From Chelatococcus sp. HY11 (GTDB taxonomy: Bacteria > Pseudomonadota > Alphaproteobacteria > Rhizobiales > Beijerinckiaceae): DNA of 64,000 bases. Where the stretch lies: the NCBI RefSeq assembly GCF_018398335.1, contig NZ_JAHBRX010000001.1, forward strand, positions 1,302,001-1,366,000, read 5' to 3'. A program made the position numbers and the translations under genes. The notes under the pieces are model-generated. The model searched no databases. It saw nothing but the letters and a program-made list of their open reading frames with translations, and was not told where the DNA came from. How positions within the stretch are numbered: the stretch's first letter is position 1; each line of letters begins with the position of its first letter. Shown piece after piece: positions 17,529 to 26,402 of this stretch.

Positions 17529-17740
17529 ACTTAGCCTTACCTGCTTATCTTCCCTAGCAAACGCATCGCGCTCTCGTCCAGCTTCGATACCCGAGACCTC
17601 TCGGTATCGAAATCTCCTTCCCGCGCCATTCTTCATGAATGGCGTGCCAGCCTGCAAAAACCGGATCGCCGTTAATGCGGCCTGCTTTGCCGCGGCCTGG
17701 AGAGCCGCGGCAGGGTATTGCGAGGCGCAAGCCGGTTGGC

Positions 17741-18244
17741 TCAGCCCTCCTCTTCCTCGAATATCCAGATCTGTCCGCTTGGCTGGCTGGGGCCGTCGCT
17801 ATCCGTCAAGCCGAGGAAGGCGGGGATGCGGCGCTTCTGCGCGTCGCTCAGCGCCTCGACGAGCGGCTTGGCTGCTGCGACAAGAGCCTTGATATCCTTC
17901 GCGCGCGCTTCTTCGGAATCGGCGATCGCGCTCAGAACATCAAGGAAATGGCTCGGCGGCGCGGAGGTGATGCGCGCCTTGCGCCGCTCAGCCGATGTCT
18001 TCGCGATATCCCGAATGGCATTTTCCACCGCGGGCCAGAGGTTTTCCTGCTCGGGTGTCAATTCGATGACAGCCTTCAAGGCCGCTAGCCTCGCGTTCAG
18101 AACAGCTTTCGCGTCAGCATCGGAATAGCCCGGGATGACCGTGGTGGAGACCGGAGGAGAGCTTGGCTGCTGTGCTTGCGCCATGCTCACGGAAGCCAGG
18201 CCCAGGGTGACCGCAGTTGCTAGGATAGGGACGAAACGCTTCAT
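17741..18244 (-). CDS. Exported LTXXQ-motif (Spy/CpxP-like) protein
   Basis: The 167-aa product has a signal peptide (cleavage near SMAQA) and a helical mature domain with LTPEQENLW at about residues 62-70, the LTXXQ motif that defines the Spy/CpxP superfamily. Rhizobial members are frequently annotated in this family. Spy-like proteins are ATP-independent periplasmic chaperones; a role here is inferred only from the motif. It is followed on the same strand by the small membrane protein gene and preceded by a GCG_CRPN-type gene, but promoters are not clear. Confidence 0.8.
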   Translation of the reverse strand: MKRFVPILATAVTLGLASVSMAQAQQPSSPPVSTTVIPGYSDADAKAVLNARLAALKAVIELTPEQENLWPAVENAIRDIAKTSAERRKARITSAPPSHFLDVLSAIADSEEARAKDIKALVAAAKPLVEALSDAQKRRIPAFLGLTDSDGPSQPSGQIWIFEEEEG

Positions 18245-18319
18245 CAGGATATTCCTAACGGAAAAATGAACGCGGGCCTCGCCGGCATCCGCGCAACGCC
18301 AATGACGATCTCGAGGTGC

Positions 18320-18655
18320 TTATTTCCAGCCACCGCCCGGCAGAGGCCCATGGTAGGGCGTATCGCGGCAATGGCCCCATGGCCCGCGCCAGAAACCGGG
18401 CGGGCAACCATTCCCGCCAACAACCACGCCGCCCGCCGGGCCGGCCCAGCCACCACCTGGAAGCGGACCTTGATAGGGAGTGTCGCGACAACCGCCCCAA
18501 GGGCCGCGCCAGCGGCCCCATCCGCAACCTTCCGCCACAGGCGCCACGTCCTGCACGCGCTCAAGAGCCGGCATCGCGGGTAATGCTTGCGCGGGCATCG
18601 CCGCCGGGGCGAGCAAAGCTGCGCCCGCAACCAAACCCAACCATAGTCTACGCAT
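18320..18655 (-). CDS. Small secreted protein with GCG_CRPN-type repeats
   Basis: The 111-aa product has a signal peptide (cleavage near PAQA). The mature part is Gly/Trp/Pro-rich and contains a GCGWGRWRGPWGGCRDTPY unit and a second one, GCPPGFWRGPWGHCRDTPYHG, joined by a glycine linker. Paired cysteines in each unit suggest disulfides outside the cytoplasm. The pattern matches the GCG_CRPN prefix-to-repeats proteins common in Rhizobiales. The function is unknown. The ATG at 18655 gives a normal signal peptide; the frame upstream does not. Confidence 0.75.
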   Translation of the reverse strand: MRRLWLGLVAGAALLAPAAMPAQALPAMPALERVQDVAPVAEGCGWGRWRGPWGGCRDTPYQGPLPGGGWAGPAGGVVVGGNGCPPGFWRGPWGHCRDTPYHGPLPGGGWK

Positions 18656-19022
18656 GGAAAACCTCGTATGAAGGGGGATGCGCCACACTATGGGGGTAAT
18701 AAACTACCGGTTCAAGCAGAGACGCCGGAAGCTTGGCTGGAAAATTTGAACCTTATCCACTTGTCCTGTTCGAGCCTTCCATCAGAGCATAATTTTACGC
18801 GCCATCCATGTGATGGTGGATCGGCGCCTCGTGAAGATTAATCACCTTAGAATTCTTACAGAAAAATAAGCAGACCATGATAGACTTCTCTCGTCCGAGA
18901 AAACATCCGGTCTGCGGCTTGGCGCCTTGCCAGCGCCAGGCAGCATGCAGGCATCGTTTCATGATTGGACTTTTGCCCTCACACAGGTCAGATTGGCGGG
19001 CGAAGGCGGGTGAGGTTTCGGA
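18656..19022. other. Intergenic region
   Basis: About 370 bases between divergently oriented genes. It is comparatively AT-rich from 18830 to 18900. No gene, RNA or strong repeat was recognised; promoters for both neighbours are presumably here. Confidence 0.4.
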
Positions 19023-19436
19023 ATGTCAGAGAAGATCCAGGCGCGGCGTTTGAGTAAAAAGATTGGAGCCCAAGTCGCGAATGACGGAAAGATTGGGCTG
19101 TTGTTGTGCAATTTCGGCGACGACAGTCTGAATATTGCCGTTGATCGCGAAACAGCAACAACGCTCATGCAGATCCTGTCGACCCTCATCTCAAGGATGG
19201 CCCAGCTTGAAACGTCGGATTCGAACGTCCGTTTCGCCATGCCGGCCGAGAAATGGGCTTTTGAGCTCCCCCCCGGCGCCAACCACGCGGTTCTCAGTTT
19301 CATGCTGCAGGAAGGGGCCTATCAATCTTTCCGGGTCCCTCTGCACGCGCTTCGGCCGATGAGCCAAACGCTCGGCTGGATGGCCGAACAGGCCGAGGGG
19401 ATACCGGAGACGATCGAGTTCCGAGAGGGGCTATGA
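19023..19436 (+). CDS. Hypothetical cytoplasmic protein
   Basis: The 137-aa protein lacks a signal peptide and membrane segments. It has a predicted alternation of strands and helices (KIGLLLCNFGDDSLNIAV, MQILSTLISRMAQLE). No family was recognised. The composition and codon pattern look like neighbouring real genes. It stands alone, 200 bases from the aldo/keto reductase end. Confidence 0.55.
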   Translation: MSEKIQARRLSKKIGAQVANDGKIGLLLCNFGDDSLNIAVDRETATTLMQILSTLISRMAQLETSDSNVRFAMPAEKWAFELPPGANHAVLSFMLQEGAYQSFRVPLHALRPMSQTLGWMAEQAEGIPETIEFREGL

Positions 19437-19637
19437 TGGCCTTGCGGGGTCGCCCCGGAGATGCAAGCCCCCGTGCTTTGCCTCATGAGCTATCGTCTTC
19501 GTTTGCTCGTCATCACGGAGGCTAGCAACGTTACGCCATTGAGGCGGTAACGGCTCCCCATGCGACCTCGATCGGGGTTCGGAACCGGGTGAGCTGTAAG
19601 CAGCCGGACGATCCACCCGGTTCCGGAGGACGCGGGA

Positions 19638-20591
19638 CTACGCGCTCGCTTCGTCGAGCGTTGCGATATCGGTTGGCGACAGTTTGATGGCGGCGGCTTT
19701 GGCGAAGCTCTCCACCTGCGCAACGCTCGTCGCGCTGGCGATGGGCGCGGTGACACCCTTGCGAGCGATCAACCAGGTGAGGGCGATTTCCGCAGGCTTC
19801 GCCGCATGGTTCGCCGCCACGGTGTCGAGCGCCGCGAGGATGGCCAAGCCGCGCGTATCGAGATATTTCGCGATCCCACCGCCACGCTGGCTCTGGCCGA
19901 GATCGTCCTGCGAGCGGTATTTGCCCGTCAAAAATCCGGAGGCCAGGCTGTAATAGGTCACGACGCCCAGCCCCTCGCTGATGCAAAGATCCCTTAGCGG
20001 GCCATCGAACGACTGCCGCGCATAGAGGTTGTATTCCGGCTGCAGCACCTGATACGCGGGCAGACTTCTGGCCTTTGCGGTGGACAGTGCCTCGCCGAGC
20101 TGGTCGGCGTTGAGGTTGGAGGCCCCGATGGCGCGGATCTTGCCGGCCTCCAAAAGCTTCTGATAGGCGCCGAGCGTGATGTCATAGGGCGTCTCAGGAT
20201 CCAGCCAGTGGGAGAAATAGAGATCGATGCGCTCGACGCCGAGCCGCGCCAGCGAGTCGTCGACGGCCTTGAGGATCCATGCCTCGCCGAGGCCCTTTTT
20301 GCCGGGCTCGCCAAGATCCGAACCGACCTTCGTGAAGATCACGACCTTGTCGCGTACGCTTGGTCGCGCTTTAAGCCATCGTCCGATGATCGTCTCCGAT
20401 TCACCGCCCCTGTTGCCCGGCACCCAGCGCGAATAGACATCGGCCGTGTCGATCGCGTTGAAGCCGTGATCGACGAAGGCGTCGAGAACCGCGAAGCTCC
20501 TGGCCTCGTCGATCGTCCAGCCAAAGACATTCCCCCCGAAGACGATGGGGGCGATGTCGATGCCGGTGTTACCCAACGGCCGCTTGTCCAT
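19638..20591 (-). CDS. Aldo/keto reductase
   Basis: The 317-aa protein is a complete AKR. The catalytic tetrad is visible as Asp48 (AIDTAD), Tyr53, Lys88 (FTKVG) and His128 (YFSHW). GASNLN and the C-terminal phosphate-binding region fit NADP(H)-dependent enzymes. It reduces aldehydes or ketones in the cytoplasm; the substrate is unknown. It is 51 bases downstream of the SDR gene on the same strand and is likely co-transcribed with it, opposite the MFS exporter. Confidence 0.93.
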   Translation of the reverse strand: MDKRPLGNTGIDIAPIVFGGNVFGWTIDEARSFAVLDAFVDHGFNAIDTADVYSRWVPGNRGGESETIIGRWLKARPSVRDKVVIFTKVGSDLGEPGKKGLGEAWILKAVDDSLARLGVERIDLYFSHWLDPETPYDITLGAYQKLLEAGKIRAIGASNLNADQLGEALSTAKARSLPAYQVLQPEYNLYARQSFDGPLRDLCISEGLGVVTYYSLASGFLTGKYRSQDDLGQSQRGGGIAKYLDTRGLAILAALDTVAANHAAKPAEIALTWLIARKGVTAPIASATSVAQVESFAKAAAIKLSPTDIATLDEASA

Positions 20592-20642
20592 GGAATTCTC
20601 CTTGATCGATGATATCGGAAGCGGGTCGGCTGGCCGGCGGGC

Positions 20643-21434
20643 TCAGAGACTGTCCACCACGCCGCCGTCAACGCGCAGCGCGGCGCCGGTGGTTGCGGAG
20701 GCCTGCTTCGAACAGACATAGACAACCATATTGGCGACCTCCTCAGTGGTTGCGGCGCGCCGGATGATGGACGATGGGCGGTTCGCCATCACAAAATCCG
20801 CAGCCGCCTCATCCAACGACTTGCCAGTCTTTTCGATCGCGGGCTGCAGCATGTCCGCCACGCCTTCGGACAGGGTCGGCCCGGGTAGAACGGAATTGAC
20901 GGTAACGCCGGTGCCGGCCATGCGCTTGGCGAGCCCGCGCGCGATCGAGAGCACAGCCGTCTTGGTAAACCCGTAATGGATCATGTCAGCGGGAATATTG
21001 AGCCCGGATTCGGAGGACAAGAACACCACCCTGCCCCACCCGCGCTTTTCCATGCCCTGGAGATAGGCGCGCGACAGTCGCACCCCGGACATAATGTTGA
21101 CATCGAAGAAGCGCTGCCATTCGGCATCCGGTGTTTCAAAGAAATCCTGCGGGCCGAAAATGCCGAGATTGTTCACGAGAATGTCACAGGACGGCTCGGC
21201 CTTGACCAGAGCGGCGCAACCTTCCGCGGATCCGAGATCGCCCACGAAGGTGCGGATCTCCGCAGATGGCACCGCCGCCTTGATGGCGGCTACCGCGTGA
21301 TCGACAGCATCGGCCTTCCGGCCATTGATGACCACGCGCGCTCCGGCCTCCGCAAGCCCCTTGGCTGACGCCAGACCAATGCCGGCCGAGGATCCCGTGA
21401 TGATGGCTGTTTTGTCGGAAAGATCGATCTTCAT
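20643..21434 (-). CDS. SDR-family oxidoreductase
   Basis: The 263-aa classical short-chain dehydrogenase has TGSSAGIG at 13-20 for NAD(P) binding, NNLG at 88-91 in place of NNAG, Ser140/141, and catalytic Tyr154 and Lys158 (YGFTK). The ATG at 21434 has GGAG eight bases upstream; the frame continues to 21638 without signals. It is the first gene of a probable two-gene operon with the aldo/keto reductase, divergent from an MFS exporter. Substrate unknown. Confidence 0.92.
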   Translation of the reverse strand: MKIDLSDKTAIITGSSAGIGLASAKGLAEAGARVVINGRKADAVDHAVAAIKAAVPSAEIRTFVGDLGSAEGCAALVKAEPSCDILVNNLGIFGPQDFFETPDAEWQRFFDVNIMSGVRLSRAYLQGMEKRGWGRVVFLSSESGLNIPADMIHYGFTKTAVLSIARGLAKRMAGTGVTVNSVLPGPTLSEGVADMLQPAIEKTGKSLDEAAADFVMANRPSSIIRRAATTEEVANMVVYVCSKQASATTGAALRVDGGVVDSL

Positions 21435-21708
21435 GCTGCTCACTCCGAGAGACGGTTGCGCGCAATACCCGAACAGGCTGTCCAGCACATAGGCTCCGCC
21501 GCCATTCCGAACAACGCCCGCTCCCAAACTTACAGCAGGCACGGATGCATTTTTCGCCGATAGCTTATGCAGAGAATTCAATGCGGCAGTATTGCAGCGC
21601 AGTATAAACAGGAGTGGTTGAGCTTCGGTCTTGGTCACAGGGTGTGGGGCTCCGTTCGCCGGCCTGAACTCGCATACGGTGCAACGCTTTCATCACGCCG
21701 GTATCTTC

Positions 21709-22923
21709 ATGACCGTACAATCCGAGACCGTGGTTCCGATGGCCGTGCCTTCGTCACGCCTTCCTCTTTTCGCACTTGCAGCAGCGTCTTTCGGCATAGG
21801 CACCACCGAGTTCGTCATCATGGGGCTCCTCCCCGATGTCGCCACGGATCTCGGTGTCACCATCCCGCAAGCAGGTCTTCTCGTGACCGGCTATGCGCTC
21901 AGCGTCACGTTCGGTTCACCGTTCCTCGCCGTAGCGACAGCCAAGATGGATCGCCGCTGGGCGCTCATGCTGCTGATGGCCGTCTTCATTGTCGGCAATC
22001 TGCTCTGCGCGCTCGCCCCGAACTACACCCTGCTGATGGTGGCCCGTGTGGTCACGGCGCTCTGCCATGGCGCCTTCTTCGGCCTTGGCGCCGTGGTTGC
22101 GGCAGCACTGGTGGAGCCCCGCAAGAGGGCGCAGGCGATCGCCATGATGTTTGCAGGCCTCACCCTCGCCAATGTGCTCGGGGTGCCCTTCGGCACCGCG
22201 CTCGGTGAGCAGTTCGGCTGGCGCAACGCCTTCTCCGCCGTGGTTGTCATCGGTGTCGCGGCCGCGATCGCGCTCCAGCTCTGGCTGCCACGCAACGTTC
22301 CCGTTCCGCCCATGAATCTCAGGCGTGAGGCTGGCTCCCTGCGCAGCGCCCAGGTCATTCTCGCGATGGCTATCAGCATAGCGGTGTCGGCGAGCATGTT
22401 CAGCGTGTTCACTTATATCACGCCGATCCTGCAGAACGTCACCCAGATTTCGGCTCGTGGCGTCACCCTCATGCTGCTGTTGTTCGGCATCGGATTGACC
22501 GTCGGCAACATCATCGGCGGGCGTCTGGCCGATTGGCGGCTGATGGGCTCAATCGTCGGCGCGTTGACGGTGCTCATTCCGGTGCTCGCCCTGTTCTCCG
22601 TCACCAGCCTGTCGCCCGTGCTCACCGGCGTCACGCTGGTGATCTGGGGGCTCGTGGCCTTCGCGCTCGTGCCGCCCCTGCAGACGCGCGTCGTCACCGA
22701 AGCCGCCGGTGCGCCCAACCTGGCATCCACGCTCAACCAGGGCGCCTTCAATTTCGGCAATGCCATCGGTGCCTGGTTCGGCGGCGTGGGCATTACCCTC
22801 GGCCTGCCCTATCAAATGCTGCCGTGGATGGGCTCGGCGCTGGCGGTCGTGGCGCTGGTGCTGACTCTCATATCCATGCGTCTTGACCTGGCGAGCCGGA
22901 TCAAGGCGCAGCTGGCGCTGTGA
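21709..22923 (+). CDS. MFS exporter, AraJ/YdhP-like DHA1 family
   Basis: The 404-aa protein has twelve hydrophobic helices. FGIGTTEFVIMGLLP in helix 1 is the hallmark of the AraJ/YdhP/PurR-type DHA1 subgroup; DRRW follows helix 2 and CHGAFFGLGAV helix 4. These are proton-driven exporters of sugars, purines or drugs. The start at 21709 is the first ATG giving a standard N-terminus, but its ribosome site is weak. It is divergent from the SDR/AKR pair, an arrangement commonly controlled by a shared promoter; no regulator gene is adjacent. Confidence 0.88.
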   Translation: MTVQSETVVPMAVPSSRLPLFALAAASFGIGTTEFVIMGLLPDVATDLGVTIPQAGLLVTGYALSVTFGSPFLAVATAKMDRRWALMLLMAVFIVGNLLCALAPNYTLLMVARVVTALCHGAFFGLGAVVAAALVEPRKRAQAIAMMFAGLTLANVLGVPFGTALGEQFGWRNAFSAVVVIGVAAAIALQLWLPRNVPVPPMNLRREAGSLRSAQVILAMAISIAVSASMFSVFTYITPILQNVTQISARGVTLMLLLFGIGLTVGNIIGGRLADWRLMGSIVGALTVLIPVLALFSVTSLSPVLTGVTLVIWGLVAFALVPPLQTRVVTEAAGAPNLASTLNQGAFNFGNAIGAWFGGVGITLGLPYQMLPWMGSALAVVALVLTLISMRLDLASRIKAQLAL

Positions 22924-22955
22924 ACTCACGCGCGGTGAAGTCAGGCACGGTAAAG

Positions 22956-24575
22956 TCAGGCGATTGCGCCGATCCGAAAGCCCGTTGTGCCGCTCCGCTC
23001 GACCGCCGCCGGCAGACTGAGCTCCCAGTCGAGATAAGCGCGGGACGCCGCGAGATTGCCACTGTGACGGTCGTGCAGCCAGAATAGAGTGTCGATCCGC
23101 TCGCGGTCCGTCGGTTCGCTGGGCGTCGCCACAATCTCCAACCTAGCGTCTCGCCAGGCCGTCTCGCCGCCGGCCAGCACCGCGGCGTCCAGACCGTCGT
23201 CACGCAGGTCGCGGGCAACGAGCTCCGCGAGACCGACATCAGCGGCCGTCACGACAATCCGCGCGGCATCGCAGACCTCCGGCGGTAGCTGGGGCAACCG
23301 CGAGCGATTGGTCCAGATCGCCCCGCCGGGGTGGCCACGCCGGTAGTCCTCGCTTGCATCAGCCGAAATGAGCGCGGCGCCCGCATCAATCCATGCCTTG
23401 GCTTCGGCTGAAGTCAGGCGCGGCGGACGGGGGAAGGAGGCAACCGCGCCATGGCCGACGGCCGGGACCGTGCCACCGATCAGGCCGGGCACCACGGACA
23501 CATCCCATCCGAGCTGGCGCAGCCAATGGGCCGTCACGATGGCTCTCACGCCGTCGTCGTCGGTGAGCACGATCCGCGCCCCACGCGTGCCCACCCATTT
23601 GTCGAGCGCCTGGACGAGTTGCCCGCCCTGGGCGGACACGCTCCCCTCGGCATGGCCTGCCGCATAGTCCTCGGGATGACGGACGTCGAACAGATAGGTC
23701 GTGCGGACCGGGTCGTCCCGCCATTCCGCGAGCCGAAGCGGTGTGATCACCGGAACACCAAAACGGACGGCGAGCGCATCCGCGCGCCGGCGCGCCTCTT
23801 CCCGCGCTCTGAGGCCCAACGTCTGGCGTGGTGGGGGCGGCGCATCGCGTTCGAGATCGAGCCCCGCGAGCCGCCAGCCCTGGGTGCCGCCGGAGAGCGC
23901 CGCCACCCGGTTGGGTACGCCCGCGTTGATCAGAGCCTGCGCCCCGATGATGCCACGTGTCCGCCCCGCGCAGGAGACGACGACATAGGTGTCCGGCGAT
24001 GGCACGAGTTCGGCGAAGCGATGCACGATCTCGGCGCCCGGCGCACTGATGGCGCCCGGCACGTGGAAGCGCGCGAATTCCTCACTCGTCCGACTATCGA
24101 GAACGACGACGTCAGCCTTGGACTTGATCAACCGGTCGAGTTCTTCGGCCGTGATGTCCGGGGTGTGGTAGGCATGCTCGACGCATTCGGCAAAAGCCTT
24201 GCTCGGTACGTTGACGCTTGTGAACAGCGGCTCGCCCGCCGCCTCCCAGGCCGCGACACCGCCCAGGACGAGATGAACATCGCCATAACCGAGATCCGCC
24301 AGCCGCCGCGCGGCCGACGGCCCTATCCCCTCCTCTGCCAGCAGAACGACCCGCGTCGCCGGCCGCGGCACCAGCCGGGGGAAATCGATCTCAAGCCGGC
24401 TGTAGGGCACGTTGACGGCAAGCAGCGGGTGCCCTTCGCCGTGGAGGCCCTCTTCCCGCACGTCGACGAAGGCGATTTCCCCCTCTCCCGCGAGCCATGC
24501 GCGCAGGGTTGTCACATCGATCAATGGCGTGCCTTGCGGTGTCCCCCGCAGGATCACGCTCGTGGGCGCATTCAT
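22956..24575 (-). CDS. Four-domain rhodanese-related sulfurtransferase
   Basis: The 539-aa protein contains four tandem rhodanese domains (about 15-115, 140-240, 275-375 and 385-490). Only the second has the catalytic loop cysteine: Cys202 in SCAGRTRG. The others have Glu/Gly, Asp or Ala in that loop and are probably structural. Rhodaneses carry persulfide sulfur in the cytoplasm. Its place at the end of an operon with FMN monooxygenases and SfnB-type enzymes fits handling of sulfur released from organosulfur compounds (inference). It converges on the MFS gene with 32 bases between stops. Confidence 0.9.
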   Translation of the reverse strand: MNAPTSVILRGTPQGTPLIDVTTLRAWLAGEGEIAFVDVREEGLHGEGHPLLAVNVPYSRLEIDFPRLVPRPATRVVLLAEEGIGPSAARRLADLGYGDVHLVLGGVAAWEAAGEPLFTSVNVPSKAFAECVEHAYHTPDITAEELDRLIKSKADVVVLDSRTSEEFARFHVPGAISAPGAEIVHRFAELVPSPDTYVVVSCAGRTRGIIGAQALINAGVPNRVAALSGGTQGWRLAGLDLERDAPPPPRQTLGLRAREEARRRADALAVRFGVPVITPLRLAEWRDDPVRTTYLFDVRHPEDYAAGHAEGSVSAQGGQLVQALDKWVGTRGARIVLTDDDGVRAIVTAHWLRQLGWDVSVVPGLIGGTVPAVGHGAVASFPRPPRLTSAEAKAWIDAGAALISADASEDYRRGHPGGAIWTNRSRLPQLPPEVCDAARIVVTAADVGLAELVARDLRDDGLDAAVLAGGETAWRDARLEIVATPSEPTDRERIDTLFWLHDRHSGNLAASRAYLDWELSLPAAVERSGTTGFRIGAIA

Positions 24576-24620
24576 GGCACTCTCCTTGGCTTCATGAGGG
24601 CTGGAGCAGCAGAGGCGGGA

Positions 24621-25415
24621 TCAGTCGCGATACCCGGGATTCTGGCGATCGAGCAGCCGCTTCAGCGCGTCGAAATGCAGGTCGAACCCGGATTTCGCGC
24701 GGTTGGTCAGGGCCGTGCCCGTAATCTGCGCATGCACATGCTTGACCATCTCGTCGGTGAGATAGCGCAGGGGCTGGCCGGTCCATTGGGCAAAGAGCTG
24801 GACGCGGGCCGAGCGCTCGAGCTGGTAGAGCCGGTCGTAGGCTTCCGCCACCGTGCGCCCGGCGACCAAGACACCGTGATGGGCCATGAACAGGATGGTC
24901 TTGTCGCCGAGAATGTCAGCAAGGCGCTCGCCTTCCGCCGGATCACGCGCGAGGCCGGTGTAATCCTCGTCATAGGCGATCTGCTCGATGAGCTGCGCCT
25001 CGGTGTGGCCGATCGGCAGGAGCCGCTGGTCCTTGAGGCGCGTCAAGGCGCTGGTATAGGGCATATGGGTATGCAGCAGCGCCGCGTGCTCGGGCTTGCG
25101 CCGATGGATCGGCGCATGGATGCAATAGGCCGAGCGCTGCAACGCGCCGTCGCCGTCCAGCACGCGGCCCTCATAATCCACGGTCAGGAGACCACTCGCG
25201 GTCACCTCGGACCAGTGCAGGCCGAGCGGGCTGACATAGAAGCGGTCGTCGGTGCCGGGCACCGCCAAAGTGAAATGGTTGTAGATGCCCTCGCTCATCT
25301 CCTGGATGACGGCGAGACGCTGGGAGGCGGCGAGATCGATCCGCGCCTGGTGCTGCTCGGCGGTTTCCTGCCGGCGGTCATGGGCGGGGGCGAGGTTCTG
25401 GGTCACAGCATTCAT
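24621..25415 (-). CDS. Class II aldolase/adducin-family protein
   Basis: The 264-aa protein has the zinc-site motifs of the class II aldolase fold: LLHTHMPYTSAL with His115 and His117, and MAHHGVLVAG with His179/180. SPLG.H near residues 62-68 is the substrate phosphate loop region in variant form. Family members cleave or epimerise hydroxy-acid or sugar phosphates; others are decarboxylases or act on unphosphorylated substrates. Here it lies between a dipeptide-type permease and the rhodanese gene, suggesting processing of the imported carbon skeleton. Exact reaction unknown. Confidence 0.85.
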   Translation of the reverse strand: MNAVTQNLAPAHDRRQETAEQHQARIDLAASQRLAVIQEMSEGIYNHFTLAVPGTDDRFYVSPLGLHWSEVTASGLLTVDYEGRVLDGDGALQRSAYCIHAPIHRRKPEHAALLHTHMPYTSALTRLKDQRLLPIGHTEAQLIEQIAYDEDYTGLARDPAEGERLADILGDKTILFMAHHGVLVAGRTVAEAYDRLYQLERSARVQLFAQWTGQPLRYLTDEMVKHVHAQITGTALTNRAKSGFDLHFDALKRLLDRQNPGYRD

Positions 25416-25457
25416 CGGACAGGTTCCTGAGGCGATGCGGGCGAGCGCCGGGGCGGC

Positions 25458-26402
25458 TCATTCCACGGATGTGCGGGGGTTGAAAAGGTCATTGAGGCCA
25501 TTGCCGATGAGCATGAAGCTCATGACGGTGAGGAAGATCGCGCCACCGGGCAGCGCGGTCATGTACCAAGCGGTGCGGAGCATCGGGCGGCCAGCGCCCA
25601 CCATGCTGCCCCAGCTCATGACATTGGGGTCGCCGAGCCCGAGGAAGGACAGCGAGGCGTCCGACAGGATCGCCTGGGCGACGAGGATCGAGGCCGCCAC
25701 GACGACGGGCGCGAGGCTGTTCGGCAGCACATGACGCAGGATGACGCGCGCCGGGCTCATGCCCATGGCGACAGCCGCCAGCACGAAATCGAGCTGCCGC
25801 ACCCGGAGCGCCTCGGCGCGTACCAGCCGGGCGATCTGCGGCCATGACGTGATGCCGATGGCGAAGGTGATACTCGCGATCGATGGACCGAGGATCACCA
25901 CGATGATGATGGTGAAAAGGAGCCCCGGCATGGTCTGAAATAACTCGCTGATGCGCATCAGGATATCGTCCACCACGCCGCCGCAGTAGCCCGCCAGCGC
26001 CCCGAAGGTGACGCCGACGATCAGCGCGACGGCTGTCGCGGCGACACCGACGATCAGCGAAATGCTCGCCGAATGCGCCATCGCCGCCGCCATGTCGCGG
26101 CCCATCATGTCCGTCCCGAGCGGGAAGCGCGGATCGACGCCCGGCCAGAGGTTGGCCGGTCCCACCATGTCCCGGGGGTCGCCGGGATAGAGCATCCCCG
26201 CGGTCAGTGCGATGAAGACAATCACCGCGAGCAGCAGGCCACCGACGATGAGGGCGCGCGATGTCTTGAAGCGCCCGAGCCCGATGAGCCGTGGCAGGGC
26301 GAGCGCGACCGCCGTCAGCGCCGAACCTCCACCCGCGGATCCAGCACCGCGTAGAGCAGGTCCACGAACAAGTTGACCACGATCACGATCATCGATGAAC
26401 AT
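25458..26402 (-). CDS. ABC transporter permease, DppC/OppC type
   Basis: The 314-aa inner-membrane permease has the FGTD-like LGTDMMGRD motif, about six helices and the EAA loop region (EALRVRQLDFVLAAVAMGMSP). It pairs with the DppB-type permease upstream. The only ATG start overlaps that gene by 88 bases. A CTG at 26318 overlapping its stop would give a more normal 17-residue tail; no GTG or TTG lies between, so the start is unsettled. The transporter imports peptides, nickel or similar solutes; here an organosulfur compound is likely from context. No ATPase gene is present in the locus. Confidence 0.88.
   Translation of the reverse strand: MFIDDRDRGQLVRGPALRGAGSAGGGSALTAVALALPRLIGLGRFKTSRALIVGGLLLAVIVFIALTAGMLYPGDPRDMVGPANLWPGVDPRFPLGTDMMGRDMAAAMAHSASISLIVGVAATAVALIVGVTFGALAGYCGGVVDDILMRISELFQTMPGLLFTIIIVVILGPSIASITFAIGITSWPQIARLVRAEALRVRQLDFVLAAVAMGMSPARVILRHVLPNSLAPVVVAASILVAQAILSDASLSFLGLGDPNVMSWGSMVGAGRPMLRTAWYMTALPGGAIFLTVMSFMLIGNGLNDLFNPRTSVE

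Noticed and set aside
23451-25430. 659-codon open frame on the plus strand
   Set aside because: It runs antisense to the rhodanese and aldolase genes, is Arg/Gly/His-rich and has no domain; it is a shadow of high-GC third positions.
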